From Apodemus sylvaticus (taxonomy: Eukaryota > Chordata > Mammalia > Rodentia > Muridae): a DNA stretch of 64,000 nucleotides. Numbering within the stretch: position 1 is the first letter of the stretch; the number at the start of each line of letters is the position of its first letter. The stretch is from contig NC_067495.1 of the NCBI RefSeq assembly GCF_947179515.1, positions 25,180,216-25,244,215 of the forward strand, written 5' to 3'. A program made the position numbers and the translations under genes. The notes under the pieces are model-generated. The model was given only the letters and a program-made list of their open reading frames with translations, made no database searches and was not told where the DNA came from. Below are positions 54,781-64,000 of the stretch, piece after piece.

Positions 54781-54785
54781 ATGTA

Positions 54786-54886
54786 AACCCAGAACTCTGA
54801 AGGAACACTGTGAGTTCCAGGACAGACTGAGCTACATAACAATACCCCATTTCAAACAACCTTCTCCACATACAACTGAAAAAAAC

Positions 54887-54922
<36 letters not shown>
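54786..54922 (+). mobile_element. B1 fragment with (CA)n tail
   Basis: CACTGTGAGTTCCAGGACAG, CTGAGCTACATAACAATACC and (CA)n at 54892-54922. 5' part missing. Confidence 0.65.
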
Positions 54923-54966
54923 GGAAATTGAAGAGAAAGAAAGACATCCTACTACATTTCAACATT

Positions 54967-55362
54967 CCCTGCTGTGTTTTTTTTATTGATATATTTTTTA
55001 TTTACATTTCAAATGATTTCCCCTTTTCTGGGTCCCCACTCCCCGCAAGTCCCATAAGCCCTCTTCCGTCCCCCTGTTCTTCCATCCACCCCTTCCCATT
55101 TCCCTGTTCTGGAATTCCCCTATACTCTTGCACTTAGTCTTTCCAGAACCAGGGGCCACACCTCCATTCTTTTTGGACATCATTTAATTTGTGAATTATG
55201 TCTTGGGTATTCAAAGTTTCTAGGCTAATATCCACTTATCAGTGAGTGCATACCATGATTGATCTAAGGAAGTCAAAGGGATACAAATGGGAAAGGAAGA
55301 AGTCAAATTATCACTATTTGCAGATGATATGATCGTATACTTAAGTGACCCTGCTGTGTTTT
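54967..55362 (-). mobile_element. Twin-primed (5'-inverted) LINE-1 insertion with 14-bp target-site duplication
   Basis: 54981-55262 is an antisense L1 3' end (T-rich start, CATTTCAAATGATTTCCCCT, GGCTAATATCCACTTATCAG, GAGTGCATACCATG). At about 55263 it joins head-to-head with plus-strand ORF2 (55264-55348) encoding KGIQMGKEEVKLSLFADDMI, about 2 kb away in a normal element. Flanks are CCCTGCTGTGTTTT at 54967-54980 and 55349-55362. The RT core here keeps FADD, but the piece is far too short to function. Confidence 0.93.
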
Positions 55363-55515
55363 GATCCATTGTTCACATACTTGTACCACTTTGAGTGTGT
55401 ACCTCCTAAAACAGCCTTAAGATTTCATTTACAAATAGAGTTTCTTCAAGAGAAATAAGTGAAATAAATCTTTCTCTTTGCTTAATTTTGAATTCGACTT
55501 AAACTTTTCTTCCTT
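55363..55515. other. Unassigned spacer
   Basis: Nothing recognised. Confidence 0.4.
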
Positions 55516-55960
55516 TTTATTATTTAAATTTTTCATATAGTATATTTTGATCAAATTCCTTTCCCTCTCCCAAGCCCTCCCAGATCCTTGCCGTCATACT
55601 ACACACCCAACTTCATTTATTTAATCTCTCTCAAAAAAAAAACAAACAAAAAATAAACAAAAATAAAAACAAAAGACAAAAAGACAAAAAATACCAACCC
55701 ATACCCAAAAATAGCATACATGAAATCATGGCCAACTTGCCTGCCCTGGAGTATGGTGGATATGCTCAGTGTTGCTCCATTGGAGAAAACCAAGTTTTCC
55801 CTCTCCCAGGATCAAGTGCAAATAGCATCTTGGTTGGGTTACAGGTAGGACACCACTGTAGGTTCAGGGTTCAGAGCTGACCAATATTTGAGCGGGAAAC
55901 GCTTTTGGCCAATGACTCAACCAGATATAACCCATTCCTTGGTACCTGTGGTTTTACTTA
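55516..55960 (-). mobile_element. LINE-1 3' UTR, antisense
   Basis: TATAGTATATTTTGATCAAA, CTCCCAGATCCTTGCC, an A-rich AAACAAACAAAAAATAAACA zone, CCTGCCCTGGAGTATGGTGG, CTCCATTGGAGAAAACCAAG. Old rodent L1 3' UTR. Confidence 0.8.
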
Positions 55961-56580
55961 GTAATACATGATGTTTAATTGAGGCATTCTCTCATCTATT
56001 ATATGGTAACTCCATTTAAATTCCTTTTATATATTTTAGGTAGCTTCTAGATTAGTAGATTTCCCTGTAGCTTTTCTAAGGTCCTTTAGCTTAATCTTTT
56101 AACATTTTATAAATTACACTCTTTGAGGAATGTAACTTAGAAAGGTGAAAAGTAATATATTTAACCATATAAATACAGCTCAGTACAGTGCTCCCTTGAG
56201 ATACTTGCATCTATGCTTTGAGATGGATATTGTCCTTTCCCTGTGTATCACTACTGACATACTTACTAAAGTCACTACCTTAGCTCATTGTGACTAGTCA
56301 TGAAGTGCACTGCTGTGTAATCACAGATTGCTGTTTTATCAGAATGGAGAGCAGATGTGGGGAGACTGGCAACTGTGCTAATCTGTGTCTCCCTGGTGCG
56401 ACTGACTGGATCTCACTGTCTTTCAATTTACACTTCCCTGGTAACCACTGATGCTGAGTTCTATTGACCTTCCATCTTACTCAAGTGGCCCTTTTACAAA
56501 TTATAGAGTGATTCATTTGATTTCTCCAAGTGGACTGATACAAATCTAATATCCTCTAGCCAGGCAATGTTTGTCCCCAA
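55961..56580. other. Unassigned, apparently unique sequence
   Basis: No repeat or gene recognised. Confidence 0.45.
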
Positions 56581-56965
56581 AGAAGGACTGCCAAGGCTGT
56601 GGAGATGCTCAGTCAGTAAAGTGCTTACCTCACAATCACAGGGACCTAAGTTCAATCCCCAGAATCCATGGTTTTTTTTTTTTTTTTTTTACAGATGAGC
56701 TTCAGAAATATATGCTTATAAATCAAGAAATAGGGAAGTAGAGACAGGCTGATAGATTCCTGGGGCTCAGCAGCCAGCAAGCCAGTCCAGCCTAACAGGC
56801 AAGCTGTAGGCCAGTCAAGAGAGACAGTTGAGAGACATGGTCTCAAAAAACCAAAGGACAACACCTCAGTTTGATCTCTGGTTTCCACATGTATGCACAT
56901 AAACACACACACACACCTGTAGACCTGTACACACCGACACGTGTGTGTACACCTACATTTGTATA
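56581..56965 (+). mobile_element. B4/RSINE-type composite SINE with internal poly-T
   Basis: Head GGCTGTGGAGATGCTCAGTC, AAGTTCAATCCCCAGAATCC, a T run at 56673-56690, then TCCTGGGGCTCAGCAGCCAG, GAGACATGGTCTCAAAAAAC, CTGGTTTCCACATGTATGCA and a CA-rich tail. The T run splits head and body, suggesting a small secondary insertion. Confidence 0.7.
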
Positions 56966-57107
56966 TGAATATATGCACATACACACATACAAAGAATTAT
57001 TACCAGCTACAATATAGATGCCCAGTTCAATTTGAATTTCAAATAAATATCAAATAAATTTTAGTGTACATATGTCCCCAAAATGTGAGATACATATACT
57101 AGAAAAT

Positions 57108-57248
57108 GTTAGCTGTTACTGGCATCTAGTAAATTGAAGTCAGGGATACTATTTAACATCTCACAGGGCACAGAAAGTTCCTCAAAACAAAAAAATGATT
57201 CTGCAGAAAATGTCAGTACCAATGCCCAAGCTGTGAAACCCTGCCTCA
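57108..57248 (+). mobile_element. MER20 hAT DNA transposon, partial
   Basis: GTTACTGGCATCTAGTAAAT, AGTCAGGGATACTATTTAAC, ATCTCACAGGGCACAGAAAG, CAGAAAATGTCAGTACCAAT, TGAAACCCTGCCTC: the right part of MER20 in forward orientation. The 77-residue reverse frame at 57109-57342 is spurious. Confidence 0.75.
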
Positions 57249-57949
57249 ACCAGTTAGGAAAACAAACTCTATGAAATGAAATAAACCTACTTATACAAAA
57301 GAGCTGGTGGCCTGGAGGAAGGGAGGCCTCTCGGAAATACAATCAACACAGAGAACTGAGGAAGAGTCAACATCACCCACCTGTTTTTCAGTAGTTTCTA
57401 AGGCCTTCCTTAGTTAATGTGATGGAGAGTCAATATGCCAGGACCTCTCCATAGGCAAGGAGGGACCCACCTAGCTGTCAGGGAAGCTGCCTCCAAACAC
57501 AAGAATCACAAATAGCATCATGTTCCTGATGAAATCAGAGCAGATCCTCTAAGGCAAGAACCACAAAGACCCTCACAATATCAGATAATATCAGCATACA
57601 AATAAACACACACACACACACACACACATTTCCCACTCACAGTCTAAGGGGGACCCCATACAGCTCCATTCCTGCGAAGTGAATAAAATTAGTGGAACAT
57701 TCAGACACACTGAATGAAAGATATCATCCTCTTCAGTCAGCCATCTCTGAACTTCTTGCCATTGTCTCTCAGTTTTCCTATCTTACTAGAACCATGCAGT
57801 CCTGTGGGTGCCATGATAGCTCTGACCAAACTATGTGCACGAGTCATCAGGCATACAACAGAGAGAAACTTGACTTGGCGTGACCCCAAATTCCAGCATC
57901 CAGCCTTCTGGAATATTCCTTCTGAAAACCTGTCTCTTCTTCATGCTTC
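57249..57949. other. Unassigned, with a short (CA)n
   Basis: (CA)n at 57607-57628. Frames at 57692-57983 lack domains. No repeat recognised. Confidence 0.45.
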
Positions 57950-58440
57950 ACTTTTACCTGCCATTATTTATGCAGTATCCTGATGGCAAACCAGTTTACA
58001 TGAGAAATTCTGTGTGAGGGGAAATGAGCAATTCAATTATTCAGAGAGCTCCTTGTCAAGCGTATGAAGTTGCAGCAAGCAGTTCTGTCGGTTCTGTCAA
58101 AGATAATTTAATTGCTCAGAGCCATCTTCAGACACAAGATGTCAGACAATTATTTCCTTCAAGTGACAAAAACAAGCACCAGGCTAATTTATCTAGAGAA
58201 TATCACTGATACGTGTCCTATATGAATTCTCCTTGTCGACATGGGGCTGTTTATCATGCCAGCTTTTGCCTCATCCACATAAGACCCTGTATGTAAAACA
58301 AAACAAAAATGCGTATCAGGCTTAATTGCTATTGATGAACCTAGGAGTATTTAGTGTTGATTCATAAAAATTTAAAGAAAAGAGCTCATTTTTCCTGTTT
58401 CAATATTGACTTTATGCATTTTCAACTAAACAATATTTTT
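57950..58440. promoter_or_regulatory. Candidate conserved non-coding block
   Basis: About 490 bases free of recognisable repeats and microsatellites. It is rich in homeodomain-type cores (TAATT/AATTA/CAATTA at 58036, 58109, 58148, 58187 and 58325) and CAATT repeats, with balanced composition. This texture is common in ancient developmental enhancers. No open frame looks coding. Conservation itself cannot be seen from one sequence, so this is inference. Confidence 0.25.
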
Positions 58441-58911
58441 GCCTCCAATGTCTTATATTTCTGTTGTGTACAAATTAAAGCAAGTATACAAAGTACCTAA
58501 CATTTGTACTGTGCAAAAGGAAGCAGAACTCTGTTGCATAGAACAGATCTTCCCAAGAAGCATTGGGTTTTGCTTTGTTTTGTTTGTTTTGTTTTTTCCT
58601 TGAAGATGGAGTGCTTGGCGGAGCATGATAATCAGGAAATAAGCAGCAATTTTTGTTCCCACTGGCTTTCTCTTCATGACAGGCACACCCACTCCATGAG
58701 AAAGTAACATTGAATCAACATATGTGGAAATGGCAGTATCACGCAGTCAGTATGTATGCAGTAGAGCTATTCTCAGGCATTCACTTCAGTGCCCAAACTG
58801 TCAATCTGTGTGAAATCTTCATCCCAGTACTCTCATTTTATAACTTGTCCTAATAGCACCATTATAACAATACCATAGAAATTGCCAGATACCTAGTTAA
58901 TCATTTAATTG
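58441..58911. other. Unassigned sequence
   Basis: A (TTTTG)n-like stretch at 58570-58595; nothing else recognised. Confidence 0.4.
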
Positions 58912-59255
58912 TTATTGATTCATCTTGCATATGTAGTACATGTATACGAACGTGGATACATGGTTGTGCACATGCACGTGGGGATCAGAAATAGACACCT
59001 GATGTTTTCTCAATCACTCTCCACCTTGTTTGTTTACATAAGGTCTCTCACTGAACCTGGAGCTCACAGATTCAGTAGACAGGATGTCCAGCAAGCTTCA
59101 GGGATCCTCCTTGTCTCTGCCCACCCTGCATCCCAGTGCTAGAATTAGATTTGAGCACCACTGTGCCTGGCTTATGTGGGTGCTGGGGACCCAAATTCAG
59201 GTCGTCCTGTTTATAGAGCAAGCACTTTATCCATCTTTGCAGCCTGGAGACAGAG
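58912..59255 (-). mobile_element. B4/RSINE-type SINE, antisense
   Basis: CATGCACGTGGGGATCAGAA, AGGTCTCTCACTGAACCTGG, CATCCCAGTGCTAGAATTAG, TTATGTGGGTGCTGGGGACC, GAGCAAGCACTTTATCCATC at the promoter end. The 67-77 residue frames are SINE shadows. Confidence 0.85.
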
Positions 59256-59389
59256 TTTTATTGCCCTTTCTTCCCTGCATCATATGAAGTATGCATTAGT
59301 ATGAGGATGTCTCTCAGGGAACTCTTCTGTCTTCCTGAACATTCTTGAAGCATCTTTAGTCCTGAGGAAGTGATTATACACAAGACTTA

Positions 59390-59438
59390 TGTCTCACTTT
59401 TCTTTCACCATGACAAAATATCATAACTGAAGCAATTT

Positions 59439-59505
<67 letters not shown>

Positions 59506-59890
59506 GGAGAGAAGAGGAGAGGAAAAGAAAGGAAAGGAAAAGAAAAGAAAAGAAAAGAAAAGAAAAGAAAAGAAAAGAAAAGTAAAGAAAAGAAAAGAAA
59601 AGAAAAGAAAAGAGGAATTTACTTGGGGCTCACAGTTCCAGAAGGTTATAACTCATGACCATCACGACAGGAAGCATGGCTACAGACAAACAGGCATGGC
59701 ACTGGAACAGTAGCTGAGAGCTTGTGTTGGTCCACAAGCACAAGGCAGGAAGAGAAAACCAACTGGAATGGCATAAGCCCTTGAAACTCAAACCCCACCT
59801 GCAATGGCACACTTCCTAGTCCTCCCCAAACAGATCCACCAACTGGGAACTAAGCATTTAAATATATGACCTTATAAGTGCCGTGCCAGC
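59390..59890 (-). mobile_element. MaLR-type LTR, antisense, invaded by a GAAA array
   Basis: TTCTTTCACCATGACAAAAT at the left, then after the array AATTTACTTGGGGCTCACAG, TTCCAGAAGGTTATAACTC, GGCATGGCACTGGAACAGTA, CCACCAACTGGGAACTAAGC, ATTTAAATATATGACCTTAT. Same broad family as 10141-10552, reversed. Confidence 0.8.
59441..59612. repeat. (GAAA)n then (GAAAA)n array
   Basis: GAAA tetramers 59441-59503, a GGAGA bridge, then GGAAA and GAAAA pentamers to 59612. It sits at the AGAAAG position of the host LTR and evidently expanded from it. Confidence 0.96.
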
Positions 59891-61100
59891 ACAGCTGAGG
59901 ACAGCATCTTCTTCCCACTCTCTCAATCAAGACTATTGTCTCAGCCAGAAATGATATCCTAAGAGCCAGGAGTGGCCTGTCTTCTGTGATCACAGGTTAT
60001 TTGGGTCAGGGTCTTCACTGTTTCATACTCTTGCATAGTCAATAGTCACACAAATCAGTTTAGCTTGCATCAAAATAAAACATGTTTGGACAGGAGAACT
60101 TCACTGTATCTGTCATAATAATCAAATCATGTCCCTGCTTCTTCATTTGAATATGATTACCACCTCTACAGTCAGAGTTTCCAAGTCAATCGCTGAGTGA
60201 AAAACCATCTTCCTGACCAGTAATATGTAATTCCTCCTTTTGTTCTCCCAAGGTTCTTTTACTTATAAAAGATTCTTTCTTAAGTGTTCATAAGTCTGCT
60301 ATCTTAACAAACAAAAGGTAAAGGAAAAGCATGTTTGTGTACTTTAAAAAGCTCATGAAGTCAGAACCTCCCTATCTCAAGTCCCACTCACTCCCAAAGA
60401 GCTGCTATCTGTCCACAAAGGGGGCAAGTTTAACCAGGTCAAAACACAATGATGAAAGGAGGCAATTAGGGAGATCAGTTCAAACTGGTAAGGTGGGCCT
60501 GAAAGTGAGTCCCTGGGACTACACTGCAAGTTGGGCCGGGAAGTCCATGTCAACTCAAAACAATAGCTAACTCAAAATGGCACCTGTGCAGCTCTTCTGG
60601 CCTGTATGTCTTCTTGCATCACAACAGTAATCAGCTCAGAACTGAGTGTACATTTAAAAGGCCAGGCGTCAAGCTCAGCCTCAATAATCTGTTATTTTTA
60701 GAACATGATTAGGAATTGTCATCTATTGCTCAATTTCCTGTTTGCCTCAAATCAATCTCTTAAAAAGACAGCATAAGGTTCCTAAAACAGAACACTACCA
60801 GCACACAGGATTTCAGAGTGGGCAGCTCTACCAATCTGAGGAAAGCTTGAAAGATGGTAAGATGTGGGCAGAGATGGCCTCTGGGCCTGTTTTGACATGT
60901 GGCAAAAATCATGAGTCTTAGGGAAAAAAAATGTTATCAGTTAGATAGCTCTGTTATGCTTGGGAATAGATCCTGAGGTCTGCAAATTCAACATCCCTTT
61001 AAGTGAAAGGTTTTGGGAACAGGGCTCAGGCAGTTTTTTAGGATTCAACATGCAAAGACACTTTTATTGAAACAAAATAATGGAATATATTTTTGTTCTT
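59891..61100. other. Unassigned, apparently unique sequence
   Basis: About 1.2 kb with no recognised repeat. The 79-residue frame at 60331-60570 has no domain. Confidence 0.45.
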
Positions 61101-61166
61101 CAATCTAAGCACTAACCAGGACCAACCCTGTTTAGCTTTGGAGATCAGGGTAGTGTGGCCATAGAC
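61101..61166 (-). pseudogene. Truncated 5S rRNA pseudogene
   Basis: Minus strand: starts GTCTATGGCCACACTACCCTGA (61166 leftward; parent GTCTACGGCCATACC), skips about 20 bases of the helix following CCCTGA, then resumes CTCCAAAGCTAAACAGGGTTG (parent GGAAGCTAAGCAGGG) and GTCCTGGTTAGTGCTTAG. The 3' half including the C box is missing. About 66 of 121 bases remain, so a functional 5S RNA is excluded. Confidence 0.85.
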
Positions 61167-61584
61167 TATTTCTGATTCATGTTTATCTTACAGGTTAAAA
61201 CAGGATGCACTGATAAGGAAACTCAGGAATCCTAAGAACCCATATCAGCTAGATGACAGCAAAAGGCAGCTGCCCACAGTGGCCGCTTTCCCTCTCGGGA
61301 TCTCCTAATTTGCATTTCCAGCTGTGCTTGTACTCCTAAAGGTGAATCATGGTCACACCTGCATTTCCAATTGACACATTGCTGAGGGTAGAGGCAGGTA
61401 CAATTCTTTTTCTCTTCCTACAACTCTTGGTTGTATAAGGAATTTGCACTGTGCTTACTGACTAGTCAATGGTAATCAAGGACATTCCATTTCAGGGACA
61501 TTCTAGGAACTTACTGTTTTTCTTGACATGATTCTCTTTATCATGCTGCATCCTCAGTGCTAAGTTCCTATACACTGGAATCCA
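61167..61584. other. Unassigned sequence
   Basis: Nothing recognised. Confidence 0.4.
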
Positions 61585-62025
61585 CCTATAAAAAGCCTTC
61601 ATCAAGTTGTGGATCCCGATAGATATATCTACAAAACAACTCCCACAGCTAAGGCTCAAGGAACAGGAAGGAAAAGATGGTAGAAAACCTTTAAAAGCCA
61701 GAGGACCAAGAAGATTGCTGTGAGATTGTGAATTTCGTAAGCTACACCTATAAAGTCTCACCAAAATGACTGCTTAAACATGAGCTGAATATGTACGGCA
61801 GGAAACATGCTAACATGGACTGGTAAAGCCCACCAGGCCTTTGCCATGTGCATAGAACTACAGGCAAGGATGGGAGAAATAACCTTCCCGAGGGAAAAAC
61901 ACAAGTGTTTGTCCAATAACAAGTGGTCAGCCCTGAGAACAGGCATACAAGTAAGATTATAGGGACTGTGGACTGGCAAGTTGTGTTTGTGTATTTATGA
62001 ATGTGTGTGTGTGTGTGTGTGTGTA

Positions 62026-62086
<61 letters not shown>

Positions 62087-62275
62087 ACATTATATAGTAT
62101 GTGTCTATGGTATAACGTATATGTGTATAACAACAATTAATGAAAAAAGAGGTTATGAATTTGAAGCAGAACAATGAGAGATGAGGATTTAGAATGAGGA
62201 AATGGAAAGAGGAAATGATGTAGTTATATTATGATCTCAAAAATAAAAGAAATGAAAACAAAAACATACATCAAG
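61585..62275 (+). mobile_element. LINE-1 3' UTR (Lx type) with internal microsatellite
   Basis: ACAACTCCCACAGCTAAGGC, AGAGGACCAAGAAGATTGCT, AGTCTCACCAAAATGACTGC, CCAATAACAAGTGGTCAGCC, AACAACAATTAATGAAAAAA, ending GATCTCAAAAATAAAAGAAA. Reverse frames at 61492-61979 are spurious. Confidence 0.85.
62002..62084. repeat. (GT)n(GA)n compound microsatellite
   Basis: GT units (one TATG interruption) pass into GA units at about 62043. Lies in the TATATG-rich zone of the host L1 3' UTR. Confidence 0.96.
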
Positions 62276-62337
62276 TCTGTGGAAAAGCTAAGAAACTAAA
62301 GGATCACAATGACATGGTTATGCGTTTGGTCTAGTGT

Positions 62338-62675
62338 TGTCTAAACTCTTAGTTCCTAGCTAGCGGTACTGCTTCAGAAGACTGTAGGACCTTTGAGGCA
62401 TAAGGCCAGATGCATATAAGTCACTGGCTATGGCCCTTTGATAATCATATCCTGGTCATGCTTTTCCTCCCACTGTACCTCCTAATCCACAAAGATATAA
62501 GAAAATTCCATCACAATTTCCTGCAGCCGTGCATGAGCCTCTTCACCTACCTGGCTTTCCCAACTCTATGATAGATTGTGCCCTCTAAACTCTGAGTCAA
62601 AATAACCTCTTCCCCTGACTTGCTTCCTTGGATCTTTTACTACAGGGCCAAAAAATAGTAATTAGTACAAGGTCT
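62338..62675 (+). mobile_element. MaLR-type LTR, diverged
   Basis: TGTAGGACCTTTGAGGCATA, TCACTGGCTATGGCCCTTTG, GATAGATTGTGCCCTCTAAA, TGAGTCAAAATAACCTCTTC: the middle and 3' part of a rodent MaLR LTR. Ends not determined. Confidence 0.6.
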
Positions 62676-64000
62676 GTAACCATTTGCCAGAGAGGAGAAA
62701 ATGGCACAAGATCCAGAACCATCAAGAGCAACAGAGCTAGTGTCTCATGTAATCTAAAATAATCAGATCCAGAGAGGAAGAAAGTGTAATGGTGGCCCCC
62801 AAGAGAGAAGAGAAGATGGAGAAATGGTAATCAAAGTTTCAGTCATATATATGAGGGAGTTCTGTGGATCTAAAATACAACACAATATGGTAAAGAACAT
62901 TGAATTCTAGTTGGCAAAGATACACTTGCCACAAAAAGCAAGAAAGGGAAAGAGGAAAGGAGGAAAGGAATTCTTGCTTGCTGTAATCATTTCACAATAC
63001 ATACCTGCATCAAAGCACCAAGCTATATGCATATCATGTCGATTATCAATCACATTTCATCAATGCTGATACAAAGGTCAACTGAGAAAATTTCTTTACT
63101 GTTTGCCCCAAAGCCAACTTGGCCTTGAGGACATTCAATGCTCTAATAAGAGATAACCTAACCAATTCCAAGCTTTAACCAAGCTCTGTTCCCCTATCCA
63201 TAAAGCCAGGAGGACTCTGAATGCTCACAATGCTCTTCTCTCGCTCTTCTCTCGCTCTCTGAAGCATCCTTTCTTTTCCAGTTGGGCTGTATGCTAACCC
63301 CAAATTACTGGAGTTTATTGGAGAGTTCTTTCTGCCTGTCGGTTTTTATTGCTATGTGAGATGGTACCATGATTTTCCAGTGGGTGACCAAAGCAGGAAG
63401 CATACACCATAGTTCACAAATGGAAGCAACTCAAAACAGAGGCAAAGTGTGTTGCTGCCCAGTCCATAGGTTCAGAGGAAACACCCTTTTACCTACTCAA
63501 CAAGATTGGGGCTTCTCATAGTCCCCCAAACGGGTGGGTACATGAGTCAGGATTCCTCCTGCTCTCGCCCACTCTTTCTGCCACCTCAGATAAAGCAGCA
63601 GGAGAGAGCACTGTCAAATATCCTGGAACCAGAAAGTTGTGAATCAGATTGAGAGGTGATCATTTCTAAAACTTTTTCTTCTCTTACAAATTAGGGAGGA
63701 ACATGTATGTTTTACACAAATAATTCAAACTAGTTAATTCTAATCTATCACTTAGAAATACTCAGAGGGGAGAGGTCTATATTTGTATTAAAAGAAATTT
63801 TAAATGCAGTGAAATATCAAAGATGCCAATTGAAAGAGTTCTCTTAAACCAGTATTTGTGACTAATGCCACAGATCATGTGATGCTTCTTAAAGAAGCCA
63901 ACAGTAATGAGGGTTTTCTGTATTCAATATTAAATGAACAAACCATATAACAAAGCAATAAATACTAGAAAATGAGAAATAGTTGGAAGTGTAAGGTGAT
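62676..64000. other. Unassigned to window end
   Basis: About 1.3 kb without a recognised repeat or gene. A short duplicated CTCTTCTCTCG unit lies at 63234-63255. Confidence 0.45.

Overview
This window is mammalian nuclear DNA, almost certainly from a murine rodent and most likely house mouse (Mus). The evidence is the set of interspersed repeats: B1 and B2 SINEs with mouse-type diagnostic ends, B3 and B4 SINEs, Lx/L1Md-type LINE-1 ends, rodent URR1 hAT elements and rodent MaLR LTRs. Young A-tailed ID elements, abundant in rat, are scarce. No functional protein-coding gene, CpG island, or bacterial or viral gene layout is visible. Every open reading frame seen is short and is explained by a microsatellite (poly-Leu/Ser/Phe, Lys/Glu/Arg or Cys/Val), by a LINE-1 fragment on either strand, or by chance. 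The window is best read as intergenic or deep intronic sequence.

Layout. 1-980 is a LINE-1 3' UTR. 980-8.4 kb holds old SINE/LINE debris, a URR1 element, a CTTT array, an imperfect palindrome (5702-6075) and a small L1 insertion with an unusually long target-site duplication (7623-7979). 8.4-11.2 kb is a MaLR LTR next to a long L1 3' end that is itself split by a second MaLR LTR. 11.2-14.1 kb is mostly unassigned, with a duplicated AT-rich block. 14.1-17 kb is a dense stack of nested B3, B4, B1, L1 and LTR-like repeats. 17-24.5 kb is mostly unassigned, with microsatellites and a CRE-containing block. 24.6-26.1 kb is an L1 5' end with tandem promoter-type monomers, followed by a MER20. 29.7-31.6 kb contains a B2, a compound microsatellite, a processed Tomm7 pseudogene and a B3. 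34.8-35.7 kb is a 5'-truncated L1. 38.7-40.6 kb holds two successive copies of a purine-rich, poorly classified rodent repeat. 41-45.4 kb is an antisense L1 lacking its 3' half, a URR1 and further L1 pieces. 46.7-51 kb is B4, ancient L1, B2 and MaLR. 54-57.3 kb contains L1 pieces, including one twin-primed (5'-inverted) insertion, and a second MER20. 57.9-58.4 kb is a candidate conserved non-coding block. 58.9-62.7 kb is B4, MaLR with a GAAA array, a truncated 5S rRNA pseudogene, an L1 3' UTR and a MaLR LTR.

There is no gene network to describe. The biology here is retrotransposition history (nested insertions, target-site duplications, twin priming, RNA-mediated gene copying), microsatellite growth, and a few unassigned blocks that may be regulatory. 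Family names come from recognising consensus features by eye; subfamily names are tentative and boundaries are usually good to about 10-30 bases.
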